A stretch of 64,000 bases of DNA, from assembly GCF_017743935.1 (NCBI RefSeq), contig NZ_JAGHRE010000015.1:31371-95370 (forward strand), read 5' to 3'. The DNA is from Tropicibacter sp. R16_0 (lineage in GTDB: Bacteria > Pseudomonadota > Alphaproteobacteria > Rhodobacterales > Rhodobacteraceae). Positions 35,095 through 43,325 of the stretch are shown one piece after another. Position 1 is the stretch's first letter; each line of letters starts with the position of its first letter. Below the pieces are notes generated by a model that was given only the letters and a program-made list of their open reading frames with translations, ran no database searches and had not been told where the DNA came from. Both the position numbers and the translations under genes were made by a program.

Positions 35095-35926
35095 AATGAC
35101 AGATCATGACCACGTCCTGAGCCTGAGCCGCCAAGCCGAACTCCTGAGGATCAGCCGGGGCAGCCTCTAGTACAAGCCGCGTCCTGTCAACGAAGAAGAC
35201 CTCAAGCTGATGCGCCGGATCGACGAGCTGCACATGGAGTATCCGTTTGCGGGCAGCCGGATGATGAAAGGCCTCTTGCGCCAGGAAGGCTTTACCGCCG
35301 GACGGCTGCATGTCGCCACCTACATGAAGCGGATGGGTCTTCAAGCCTTGTACCACAGGCCCAACACTTCGAAACCGGCGTCGGGCAACAAGGTCTATCC
35401 ATACATTCTGCGAAAGCTGGCCGTGACACGGCCGAACCAGGTCTGAGCGATGGTCATTACCTACGTCCCAATGGCGCGTGGCTTCGTCTATCTCGTCGTC
35501 GTGCTGGACTGGTTCAGCTGGAAAACTCTGGCTTGGCGGCTTTCAACGACACTGGAAACCGAACCGTGCGTCGAAGCTCTGAAAGAGGCGATGCGCTGCC
35601 ATGGCAAACCTGAGATCATGAATACCGATCAGGGCAGCCAGTTCTCGTCCATCGACTTCATCATGACCCTGAAGGATGCCGACATCCAGATCAGTATGGA
35701 CGGCAAAGGCGCGTGGCGGGACAACGTCTTCGTCGAAAGGCTGTGGCGAACGATCAAATACGAAGTGGTGTACCTGCGCGCGTACGACAGCGTCTCGGCC
35801 GCGCGCGAAAGCCTGGGCCGGTATCTGGTCTTCTACAACAGCAGGCGGCCACACTCCTCGCTGAACGGGCAGACGCCCGATCAGGCATATCTTAACCCGT
35901 TGCCATCAATCCCGGTGGCAGCATAA
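35095..35926 (+). pseudogene. IS3-family OrfB (DDE transposase), multiple defects
   Basis: The product reads MTDHDHVLSLSRQAELLRIS through the rve integrase core to NPLPSIPVAA. A TAG at about 35169 replaces the usual Tyr of SLYYKPRP, and a TGA at about 35446 replaces the Trp of NQVWAMDITY. In the same motif the first catalytic Asp is Val (AMVITY). The second Asp (NTDQGSQF) and the Glu (RDNVFVERLW) remain. It is thus triply inactivated. Confidence 0.8.
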
Positions 35927-35989
35927 CCGAGTGGGAAATCCACTGACGAAACATATCGAAACTGTTCAAACGAACCGAACCACCTCTCA

Positions 35990-36165
35990 ACGGTCATATG
36001 CCAACTCAACAAGCACAGAACAAGTTTGCGGTGTTACAATTGCCTTAAAATCCCCAAAAGAGATTGTCCGAAAATTACAACTATTGGCCCTCGTACAACC
36101 CGTAGTCCAACTTAGAGTCTCTCTCAAGTTTCTGCTCAAAGCTACTCCCACCAACGTCGGTCAAC
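35990..36165. other. Gene-free DNA right of the insertion sequence
   Basis: No coding or regulatory feature recognised; it ends at the MITE-like repeat. Confidence 0.4.
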
Positions 36166-36303
36166 ATGGGCTCAAAGCCGTCTTGCGGCGGTACAGAGTG
36201 CTGATCACTGGGTTGGATGACTATCGTCGCCGCCGTCGGTGACAGCAGCCAGCCCAAAACGGACTTTGGTGCAGGCTGCGGCGAAACCTCACTTTGAGCC
36301 CAT
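36166..36303. repeat. MITE-like repeat with 12-bp terminal inverted repeats
   Basis: ATGGGCTCAAAG (36166-36177) and CTTTGAGCCCAT (36292-36303) are perfect inverted ends of a 138-bp non-coding unit. The flanks CAAC/CCAAC also resemble each other. Partial copies of the end sequence (CAATATGGGCTCC) occur at 29608 and 37999. This fits a small dispersed intergenic repeat family; no coding capacity. Confidence 0.6.
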
Positions 36304-36765
36304 AGCCAACCTTAGGGACCAGCACAGCATTCGTCGTAATGGGCGGAACGCCGTCATTCGCTGCGGTTGCGAACCGATCAAGCCGCTACGTTGAAAGCCG
36401 ACATCCACATTCGCTTGAAACCGAGATGTTCTCTGCGCTGCCGCAAGGCGGCTGTGAGCCCGAAGCCGACTCCCTATTTTTGTCCAGTTTGCGCCAGCGG
36501 CATCTTGCAGCGACTACTTGCGAGCCGCAGCGCGGCGTGAGAACCGGACCTTCGTGCGGTCCGCAGCGAAAATTGCAGACGCTACGACTGCAACGCGGAT
36601 AACCCGTAATTCAGGTTTTGTTCGCCGACCGGTGTCGGCCCAAAGCTGCCGTCGAATAGCCCACTTGGATGCTGCGTTCGCAGTTTATATCGGACATTCG
36701 ATGCAACCGCTCGATCTCGCCGTCGCTGGATGTCCGGGTCGCGGGACTTTGCCGCCATTGTCCGC
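36304..36765. other. Degenerate intergenic DNA
   Basis: No gene recognised on either strand. Runs such as GTGCGGTCCGCAGCGAA look like fragments of intergenic palindromic repeats and recur in variant form elsewhere in the window. Confidence 0.4.
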
Positions 36766-37314
36766 CTAAGGACAAAGGTTCGCTTTGGGAAGACGTACCC
36801 AGAGAAACCCGATCAGAAGCGCAAGCAGTACAGCCAAAGTTGTCAGGGCCGATTTAACAATTGTGGCTGTACTGGTGGCATATACCAGGGCAATTGATGC
36901 CTCTGGCCAGCTCCAAATCATGGCTGCGATTCCAATGTTTTCGAAATAATCGAACAAGGCACAGCCAACCGAAAGAATTATACCAGAGCGAACAAGCTTG
37001 CTGCTGGGCATACGTCGCCCAAACCAGCTAAACGTGGCTATCAAAGTCAGCGCGAGCAAAGCCGGGTACAATGTATCCAGAGTGATCTGGTAACTGAGAT
37101 AATACTCTCGCCCTTCTGCACCTAAGGCTTCAAAAAGCATCGCTGCGTCTTCGGGACGATAGCCGAGCGGACGCATGTCGAATGGGATCTGCCCTGAGAT
37201 AGCTTCGATGTGGGCAAGCGTAACGCTGATCATCAACACGTAGATAACTGTAGCAATCAACCCGCAGCCGACGGCGGCAAAACCGACATACTTTGAAAGA
37301 CGTGTGTGAATCAT
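36766..37314 (-). CDS. Hypothetical four-helix membrane protein
   Basis: The 182-residue protein has four hydrophobic segments: about 10-32, 82-102, 112-132 and 150-175. A long periplasmic-looking loop of about 45 residues follows the first. The start is the ATG at 37314, six bases after AGGAGG. The family is not recognised. It is divergently transcribed from a Crp/Fnr-like gene across a 77-bp spacer, so it is a plausible target of that regulator. Confidence 0.7.
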   Translation of the reverse strand: MIHTRLSKYVGFAAVGCGLIATVIYVLMISVTLAHIEAISGQIPFDMRPLGYRPEDAAMLFEALGAEGREYYLSYQITLDTLYPALLALTLIATFSWFGRRMPSSKLVRSGIILSVGCALFDYFENIGIAAMIWSWPEASIALVYATSTATIVKSALTTLAVLLALLIGFLWVRLPKANLCP

Positions 37315-37391
37315 TTTGGGACCTCCTTGATCTGTGCCAAGTTGCCCTTGGGTGAAGCCACACGCATTATCATTTGATAAGGCATACAAAG
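37315..37391. promoter_or_regulatory. Divergent promoter of membrane protein and Crp-like genes
   Basis: A short AT-rich spacer with ATTATCATTTGATAAGG, which contains an imperfect TTATCA/TGATAA palindrome. It could be the operator of the Crp/Fnr-like protein. Confidence 0.35.
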
Positions 37392-37955
37392 ATGGATCTA
37401 CGGAAATTTCTCACACAGTCACCTGACTTGTCTGACATGAGTTTTGTAGACGATTTTGCGTCTCATTGGAGAAGTAAGCCTTTGAACAAAGGCGCGCACC
37501 TTGTCCACCAAGGACAACCTGAATCAGATGAGTTCATTCTTTTGGATGGGTGCCTAGCCAGCAGCATTTGTGACCAAGACGGCAAGGAAGTATGCGTTGG
37601 GCTCTATGTCGGTCCTTGCGTTGTCACGCCGAATATCGCGCGAACGCGGGGAGCAGTATCCCTTGTGTCCATCCAAGCAACCAGAGAGGCTTCGATTTAT
37701 TGGATCGATACAGATCGGCTCACAAGTCTGATGATAGAATCTGAACCAATCCGAAACTGGGCAAATGGTATTCTAAGAGACGCATTGAGTGAAAAGGCGG
37801 AGCGCGAATGGTGTCTCGCCGCTCTCGGCGGGGCGGAGCGGCTGAACTGGTTTCGCCAAGCATTTCCCAGCCATGAAGACATTTTTACTCATTCGTTGAT
37901 AGCATCCTTTTTGGGGATCACGCCGGTCACGATGAGCCGTCTACGCGCTAGGTAA
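37392..37955 (+). CDS. Crp/Fnr-family transcriptional regulator
   Basis: The 187-residue protein has an N-terminal cyclic-nucleotide-binding-type beta barrel (LVHQGQPESDEFILLDGCLA, then YWIDTDRL). A C-terminal helix-turn-helix follows (FTHSLIASFLGITPVTMSRL), ending shortly after the recognition helix as in the short Crp-like group. The phosphate-binding cassette residues of true cAMP binders are not obvious, so the ligand is unknown. The ATG at 37392 is preferred; the frame is open slightly upstream. Confidence 0.75.
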   Translation: MDLRKFLTQSPDLSDMSFVDDFASHWRSKPLNKGAHLVHQGQPESDEFILLDGCLASSICDQDGKEVCVGLYVGPCVVTPNIARTRGAVSLVSIQATREASIYWIDTDRLTSLMIESEPIRNWANGILRDALSEKAEREWCLAALGGAERLNWFRQAFPSHEDIFTHSLIASFLGITPVTMSRLRAR

Positions 37956-37980
37956 AGAGCAAAAAGAAACGGACATCTAT

Positions 37981-38000
37981 GCATCCTGCAGCATCCTGCA
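37981..38000 (+). repeat. Tandem duplication of a 10-mer
   Basis: GCATCCTGCA is present twice head to tail, immediately followed by a copy of the dispersed CAATATGGGCTCC repeat end. It may be a small insertion scar. Confidence 0.5.
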
Positions 38001-38109
38001 ATATGGGCTCCTTCCCGCCTTTCTCCTCGATTGCATCTGGGAGTGTTACCTTTGATTGCCAACGTCCGGTTGGTGCTGTGGTGGATCGTGGCGGATGGGA
38101 GAAACCATC

Positions 38110-38742
38110 ATGACCATAGCCAACTTACCCGCCATTTGCGCATGTCGCCCTGCTTGGAATAAAGGTCGCGTCGTCGGGCAGAAACGTCCATTGATGCCAA
38201 AGCATGTTTGGGCAATCCGCGTGCGGCTTGAAATCGCGGAGAACCATCGTGATTTGGCTCTGTTCAACCTCGCCATCGACAGCAAGCTTCGCGGTTGCGA
38301 TCTGGTAAAACTGAAGGTCGCGGACATCTTTGCATCGGGTCAGGTCAAAGAGCGTGCGTCGATCATGCAAAGCAAGACACAACGGCCCGTGCGGTTTGAG
38401 ATCACCGAGGGCACGCGCAAATCAATTCTGCGATGGATGGAGGAGCCGCTGATGGTTAGTTCGGAATATCTGTGGCCCGGTCGATTTCACGAACGGCTGC
38501 ATATTTCGACCCGTCAATATGCGCGGCTTGTCCGTGAATGGGTCAAATCTATCGGACTTGACCCCACATTCTTCGGAACCCATTCCATGAGACGAACCAA
38601 GGTTGCACACATTTACCGCAAGACCGGCAACCTGCGCGCGGTTCAATTGTTACTCGGCCATACGAAGATGGATAGCACCGTGCGATACCTCGGTGTCGAA
38701 CTCGAAGATGCACTGGCTATCTCTGAAGCCATTGAAATCTAG
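38110..38742 (+). CDS. Tyrosine recombinase/integrase, short form
   Basis: The 210-residue protein has only a catalytic domain. It contains SKLRGCDLVKLKVADI (first Arg), THSMRRTKVAHIY (His-x-x-Arg), LLGHTKMDSTVRYLG (second His and nucleophile Tyr). All catalytic residues are in place, so it should be active. Short recombinases of this kind are common on plasmids and islands of Proteobacteria. The ATG at 38110 follows GGGAGA by seven bases; an in-frame ATG at 38095 is possible. A stem-loop follows the stop. Confidence 0.85.
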   Translation: MTIANLPAICACRPAWNKGRVVGQKRPLMPKHVWAIRVRLEIAENHRDLALFNLAIDSKLRGCDLVKLKVADIFASGQVKERASIMQSKTQRPVRFEITEGTRKSILRWMEEPLMVSSEYLWPGRFHERLHISTRQYARLVREWVKSIGLDPTFFGTHSMRRTKVAHIYRKTGNLRAVQLLLGHTKMDSTVRYLGVELEDALAISEAIEI

Positions 38743-38747
38743 ACATA

Positions 38748-38771
38748 AGGGCCGTCTTCGCGGACGGCCCT
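38748..38771 (+). terminator. Hairpin after the recombinase gene
   Basis: AGGGCCGTC and GACGGCCCT form a nine-base-pair stem around TTCGCG, six bases after the stop codon. There is no T-run, but position and stability suggest a terminator. Confidence 0.6.
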
Positions 38772-38851
38772 GAGCTGCCATTGACACGGCCTCTGTCTAT
38801 TGACGGCTGTCAGTGCAAAGACGACACACAGTCAGACGGCACAAAGTGACC

Positions 38852-40114
38852 TCAGAGGTTAATTCTGAACCTCAGCCCAACAATCCATGGATCAACATTG
38901 TTAAAACCTGAATTGTTGATGTGCTGAAGATCGGTTGTGATCGCGATATTGTCGGACAAGTCAAACCGATAAAACGCCTCCCATGTGGTTTGAGTGTTCA
39001 GCGTGCTGTCGCTCGGATCAGCGATAGTGACACCAAAGCCGAATAGGTCGTCGTAAAAGCCCGGTCGCCACAAAAGCCCTGCGTTGACCGCGCGCCTGGC
39101 AATAGGCGCAGTGCCCTCAGACCACCCCAATCGTCCAAACAACATCAAGTCATTGTCGAAGGTGTGATTGGCGGACAGTATTGCGCCCTTGGCTGAGGGA
39201 ACACCTGCATCCGTGCGTTCGTCGACGTGATACAGGCCCAGATGCACGTTGGTCAGGTAACGCTTCGACGGCGCAGGTGTCCACCCGATCTCCCCGTACT
39301 TGTAGAACTCAGATCCGCTAGGAAACCAGTCTATGTCTGTCAGTGAGCCGTTGGCGTCGCTGACCAGACCAAGCGCGTAGATCTGGTCCGTCAGAAAGCC
39401 ACCCGCGGCAACGCCAAACCCGGGATCTGGAATTGGAAGCACAGGGCTGAACAGGATTGAATAATTCGAAAACGTCGTACGAGGGTTCACATAACCAAGT
39501 ATGTCGCTGTAATCACCGGGATCGATCCGCCCAGCAACGAAACCGGCGCGTCCGCCAGCCAGGGACTGGGACCAGTACGCAACCGACAAAGTGGTATCCG
39601 TGTCCGAAAAAGTGACGCCCGTCGCCCCGACATATCCTATCTCGCCGGCAAGCGCCGAGGGCGCAATGGGTTGCCCAAGGCGATGACGGTTTTCCAATAT
39701 GAATACGAAACTGCCGCTGTTATCCCCTCCACGGTTCAAAAGCTCCCAATTGCCGAGCATGCGAAATTGTCCAGAGGCGGCTTCATCTGTTCCTGTAAGG
39801 CTGTCAGAGGATTTCTGATAAAGTGTTTGGTAGTCAAAACTGAGATTTAATCCAGTACGCTGCCTAAGGCTTTCTCGCCCGGCCTCAATCGGATCGAACC
39901 ATCGGTCAATTGCCGGAGAACGGCTGTCCTCTAATCGCCGCAGCCTGTCCTCTTCAAGCTGCGCCGGTGCAGACCCTGGTCCACCGATGGAGGTTTGAGC
40001 GGTTGCCTGTAACCGCTCTGTAGCTGAACCTCCTATTTCCTCCGCCCAAACAGTCGGCGCGATTATGACAGCTAAGGCGGCTAGCCACGCGGTTTTAGAG
40101 ATCTTTTCAATCAC
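38852..40114 (-). CDS. OprB-type carbohydrate-selective porin
   Basis: The product has 420 residues. A signal peptide (KTAWLAALAVIIAPTVWA) is followed by SPAIDRWFDPIEAGRESLRQ and then alternating amphipathic beta strands. The chain ends DPWIVGLRFRINL, as in outer-membrane barrels. This pattern fits the OprB/DUF-type carbohydrate porin family. The start used is the GTG at 40114, which shares a base with the dipeptidase stop. The frame is open to 40225 but lies inside that gene. As the last gene of a hydrolase block it probably admits the substrate or product across the outer membrane; specificity unknown. Confidence 0.75.
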   Translation of the reverse strand: MIEKISKTAWLAALAVIIAPTVWAEEIGGSATERLQATAQTSIGGPGSAPAQLEEDRLRRLEDSRSPAIDRWFDPIEAGRESLRQRTGLNLSFDYQTLYQKSSDSLTGTDEAASGQFRMLGNWELLNRGGDNSGSFVFILENRHRLGQPIAPSALAGEIGYVGATGVTFSDTDTTLSVAYWSQSLAGGRAGFVAGRIDPGDYSDILGYVNPRTTFSNYSILFSPVLPIPDPGFGVAAGGFLTDQIYALGLVSDANGSLTDIDWFPSGSEFYKYGEIGWTPAPSKRYLTNVHLGLYHVDERTDAGVPSAKGAILSANHTFDNDLMLFGRLGWSEGTAPIARRAVNAGLLWRPGFYDDLFGFGVTIADPSDSTLNTQTTWEAFYRFDLSDNIAITTDLQHINNSGFNNVDPWIVGLRFRINL

Positions 40115-41292
40115 TAAGCGCCCCAGTTGGCCATATAAAGACGCATGAGATTGCCGCCCATCAAGCCTTTGACTTCGTCTTCCGTCCACCCATGCTGCTC
40201 TTCCAATACGCGAGAAACGGCCCATGCGTCCGCGGGCGGAGCCATCTGTGTCGGAAGGCCATACCCTTGTTCTGGAGGGTATTTGCTCGGATTTCGGATG
40301 ATCGGATCAAGAGCGACACCATAGTTCTCTACGTAGTCCACGCCAAAGCAAGTCGCCTGTTTTCCGACCAGCTGCCCAATATAGTTGATGTGTTTTGCGA
40401 TAGCCTCCGGTGACGCCTGGACCTGACCGTTCAAGAAGCCACCCAGGAAGTTCACACAAACAACACCACCTGTTGCAGCGACGGCGCGGATCGCCTCGTC
40501 GGATACATTCCGCAGGTTCTCATACAGCGCGTACGAATTGCTGTGTGAGATCATCATTGGCTTAGTGGTGAGTTCCGCCGCATCTATGCATGTCTGCCAG
40601 GATGAATGCGAACAATCGATAATCATACCGACGCGGTTCATCTCGGCAACGACGGCCGCCCCCAGTTCGGTAACGCCGATGTCGGTCGCGAGAGGGTCAT
40701 TGTCTACCATGCCAGCCGAATATGGACCCGTCTGGTTGTACGAAAAGTTCATCTGACGAATGCCAAGATCCCAATATCGTTGAACGTTTGTTATATCCTC
40801 GTCGAGCATGTCCATGCTTTGCGAGTTCAGCATCACTGCGATAACGCCTGCGTCCTTTGCATCAATCAAATCTTGCACGGTCGTCGCCAGAGAGAAGCGG
40901 CCAGAGTTTTCGTCAATCCACTCCTTCATAACGTCGATGCGTTCCAAAACTGCAAGTGCGCCTTCTGAGCCATTTGATATGGTCGTGCTGAACGCCGCAT
41001 ATCCGTATTCTTCATAGTGGCCGGCGAGGCTTTCCCAGTCTTTCAGAAGGAAGTCGATGCTCTCGAAGCCCGGAGAGCCAACCGCAAGCGCATCAATCAT
41101 GTATGCGTCCGAATAACGTTCTCGGTATGGCAAGTCGCCTTGTCGGGCATCGTCGCTTCTCGGGTCCGCCATTTCGACAAGCTGTTCAATCCGCGCGGCA
41201 ATTTCTTCATCGCTTGGCGTTTCCTGCGCAATCGCAGCACTCGAGACACTGGCCAAGCCAAACGTTATGACAATCCCAGCAAGTCTTCTCAT
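40114..41292 (-). CDS. Exported M19 membrane-dipeptidase homologue with altered metal site
   Basis: The 392-residue protein starts with a signal peptide (MRRLAGIVITFGLASVSSAA) after AAAGGAAA. It has the renal-dipeptidase fold: IDCSHSSWQTCIDAA and MMISHSNSYAL keep the two later His ligands, and CFGVDYVENYG keeps the catalytic Asp. The usual first metal motif D-G-H-N-D is replaced by IDALAVG, and the bridging Glu region (VEGG) reads LNSQS. The dinuclear zinc centre is therefore incomplete, and classical dipeptidase activity is doubtful. It is followed by the porin gene with a one-base overlap. Confidence 0.78.
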   Translation of the reverse strand: MRRLAGIVITFGLASVSSAAIAQETPSDEEIAARIEQLVEMADPRSDDARQGDLPYRERYSDAYMIDALAVGSPGFESIDFLLKDWESLAGHYEEYGYAAFSTTISNGSEGALAVLERIDVMKEWIDENSGRFSLATTVQDLIDAKDAGVIAVMLNSQSMDMLDEDITNVQRYWDLGIRQMNFSYNQTGPYSAGMVDNDPLATDIGVTELGAAVVAEMNRVGMIIDCSHSSWQTCIDAAELTTKPMMISHSNSYALYENLRNVSDEAIRAVAATGGVVCVNFLGGFLNGQVQASPEAIAKHINYIGQLVGKQATCFGVDYVENYGVALDPIIRNPSKYPPEQGYGLPTQMAPPADAWAVSRVLEEQHGWTEDEVKGLMGGNLMRLYMANWGA

Positions 41293-41605
41293 CACATTTT
41301 CCTTTCCAATTTGATTTGCCATGAGGCGCGTCACTGTTCCAACAGCGGCCAACAGAGAGCGCGCCACGCCAGCGGATATTTGAAATGCGCGTCTGTCTTT
41401 CATGTTACGGTTCTCCCAATTGAGTTTGGGTCATGTTTCTTTCCAAAGGTCGCCTTGAGCGCGTATGCAGAAATCACGTTCCAAAGGTTTTCTAAGGCCC
41501 GGTCTCCAGATTGTTCTGCAAATCAAGCCATCGCTTCTGATCAAGCCCATCGCATTGATCTCGTCCTCTGTAGAGCTCGATTGCTGGACCAGTTGTGCCG
41601 CCAAA
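41293..41605. other. Spacer between dipeptidase and serine hydrolase genes
   Basis: No gene recognised; it may contain a promoter for the dipeptidase and porin genes. Confidence 0.4.
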
Positions 41606-43207
41606 CTACTCCCAAAAATTCGGGATCATTGACCCGGCACCGCCGAGGTTTGCATAGATTTCCAGAAAATCGCCCTTCGAGATTGCAAGACCACCATTGG
41701 CGAGATTTTCGATATGGCTCATTGTCACTTCACCAGTTGCGGGGAACGCATCAGTTACACCTGCGCGGAAACCGTTTTCATCCCAGAGGTTACTCATAGA
41801 GGGATGCCCATAGCGCACAGAACCAAGCGTAATCCGCGTATCAAGGTATTCCTCAAAATGGCTTCTCGGCGTTCCGACAGACGCCTCGGCCTCAACACTT
41901 AAGAGCGCGAGCACATAACTCGTTTTCCATGCCCAAGACCGGAATTCTGGGGGGTGCCCCAGTTCCTGTTCCTCCGCTTTCCAACGGAGTATGAAGTCCT
42001 CAATCTGGTACATGTCCTCGTATCGTCCCGACGAGATCGGCCAACTGTTGGTGTGCATGACAGTTGCCATGCCCAAAGCAGGCCACCCACCAAAGACATT
42101 GGTGTGTCCATTTGGAGCACCACCGGGATGCCAAAAACGGAACGGATGATCGTTTTCGTCCCGGTCAAGTTTCCACATCAGACCCTGATCGTAATCACCA
42201 ACGTCAAAGGCTGGCGTCAACATGGCCTCGATGGTCTCTGGGGCTGCAATTGTTCCGCCGTCAAGTGTTCCACCTTCGATGAACGCCATGGGCAATCGGA
42301 CGAAATCGCTCACGGTTGTTATGATGCCCCCAGCAGGTGCCTCTAGACCAATTTTGTGGCTGTCCCCAAAGAGGAATTGCCCGACGCGCGTATTACCCAA
42401 AGAACGGCGTTCCCAAAGATCAGCGCGCGTGTATTCCTCTGTGATCAACACAGGATGCTGGGTGTCGTTCATCGACAATGGCCCAAAAACCTTTTGGTCA
42501 AGATACGCCTCAAGGCTAAGCCCATCAGGGTTCATAATCTCGACAAGATATCCAATCGTGGCTGTGCCGCGGTTGCTGTACTGCCACTTTTCACCGACCG
42601 GAGCGCCCCATGTCGGGGACAGGGTCCCGTGGTAGAGGAGGTTGAACTCAGGTGCGTTCTCATAGGAATTGGTGAGATGCTCTTCCAATAAAGGAACGGG
42701 CTGCTCTGCGGGAAAGAGCCCACCACCCGGGTTGGTCGACAGCCCGGTTTGGTGGGTTAACAGATGGCGCAGCGTGACATCTCCGCCCCCAAGGGGATTC
42801 TCGATCTGAAAGGCAGTCAGGTACTGGTTGACTGGTACATCAAGCTCCAAGACACCCTCTTCCACCAATTGCATGGCAGCGAATGCAACAACGGTCTTGG
42901 CCATTGATCCTGTAAAGAAGGTCGTGTCAGCAGTCATCGGCGCCCGGCTTTGAATATCCTTGTATCCAAACCCCGCGTCGTAGATGATCCGTCTGTCCTG
43001 GCTCACAGCAATTGCAAGGCCCGGAGTACTATGCTGGCGCATCACATGGGGAATGTAGTCGGTCAGAGCGCGGGCGAGCGCGGCTTCTCCTTCAGATAAA
43101 GACGCCGTCGGTGTGGCCACCGATAAAGGGATGTCCGACGTGGGTTGCGCTATGGCAGCGGTCGCTAGGCTGGCGAGGCCCGACAATGCAATAATGAGCT
43201 TCCTCAT
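41606..43207 (-). CDS. Exported serine hydrolase, class C beta-lactamase fold
   Basis: The 533-residue protein has a signal peptide (MRKLIIALSGLASLATAAIA). It shows the motifs FTGSMAKTVVA (nucleophile Ser and Lys), WQYSNRG (Tyr-x-Asn) and FWHPGGAPNG (His-x-Gly, taking the KTG position). A C-terminal extension of about 130 residues follows the catalytic domain. Family members include esterases, D-aminopeptidases and DD-peptidases. GAAAGGAAA lies upstream of the ATG. It stands in line with the dipeptidase homologue, metalloprotease and amidohydrolases, which suggests peptide or amide substrates. Confidence 0.85.
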   Translation of the reverse strand: MRKLIIALSGLASLATAAIAQPTSDIPLSVATPTASLSEGEAALARALTDYIPHVMRQHSTPGLAIAVSQDRRIIYDAGFGYKDIQSRAPMTADTTFFTGSMAKTVVAFAAMQLVEEGVLELDVPVNQYLTAFQIENPLGGGDVTLRHLLTHQTGLSTNPGGGLFPAEQPVPLLEEHLTNSYENAPEFNLLYHGTLSPTWGAPVGEKWQYSNRGTATIGYLVEIMNPDGLSLEAYLDQKVFGPLSMNDTQHPVLITEEYTRADLWERRSLGNTRVGQFLFGDSHKIGLEAPAGGIITTVSDFVRLPMAFIEGGTLDGGTIAAPETIEAMLTPAFDVGDYDQGLMWKLDRDENDHPFRFWHPGGAPNGHTNVFGGWPALGMATVMHTNSWPISSGRYEDMYQIEDFILRWKAEEQELGHPPEFRSWAWKTSYVLALLSVEAEASVGTPRSHFEEYLDTRITLGSVRYGHPSMSNLWDENGFRAGVTDAFPATGEVTMSHIENLANGGLAISKGDFLEIYANLGGAGSMIPNFWE

Positions 43208-43325
43208 GGCGCGTTTCCTTTCAACACTTCTAAAAATTTTTTGTTTGTGTCCTATGCTTCGAATACAGCTGACATTTCCGTTTTAGGCGCATGTGCAAAA
43301 CGTTTCGCTCATTTCACCGCGACAT

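Larger units (their letters stand above)
34701..35989 (+). mobile_element. IS3-family insertion sequence, inactivated
   Basis: The element is bounded by perfect ten-base inverted repeats TGAGAGGTGG (34701-34710) and CCACCTCTCA (35980-35989); one further flanking base also pairs. It is 1289 bp long and contains OrfA- and OrfB-type transposase frames, both broken. No target duplication of 3-5 bp is evident (AAACC versus ACGGT), which fits an old or rearranged insertion. It separates the RTX promoter from the region to the right. Confidence 0.8.

Noticed and set aside
41017..41799. A 260-codon plus-strand frame across the dipeptidase/hydrolase spacer
   Set aside because: It overlaps two supported leftward genes antisense and has no recognisable motifs or start signal.
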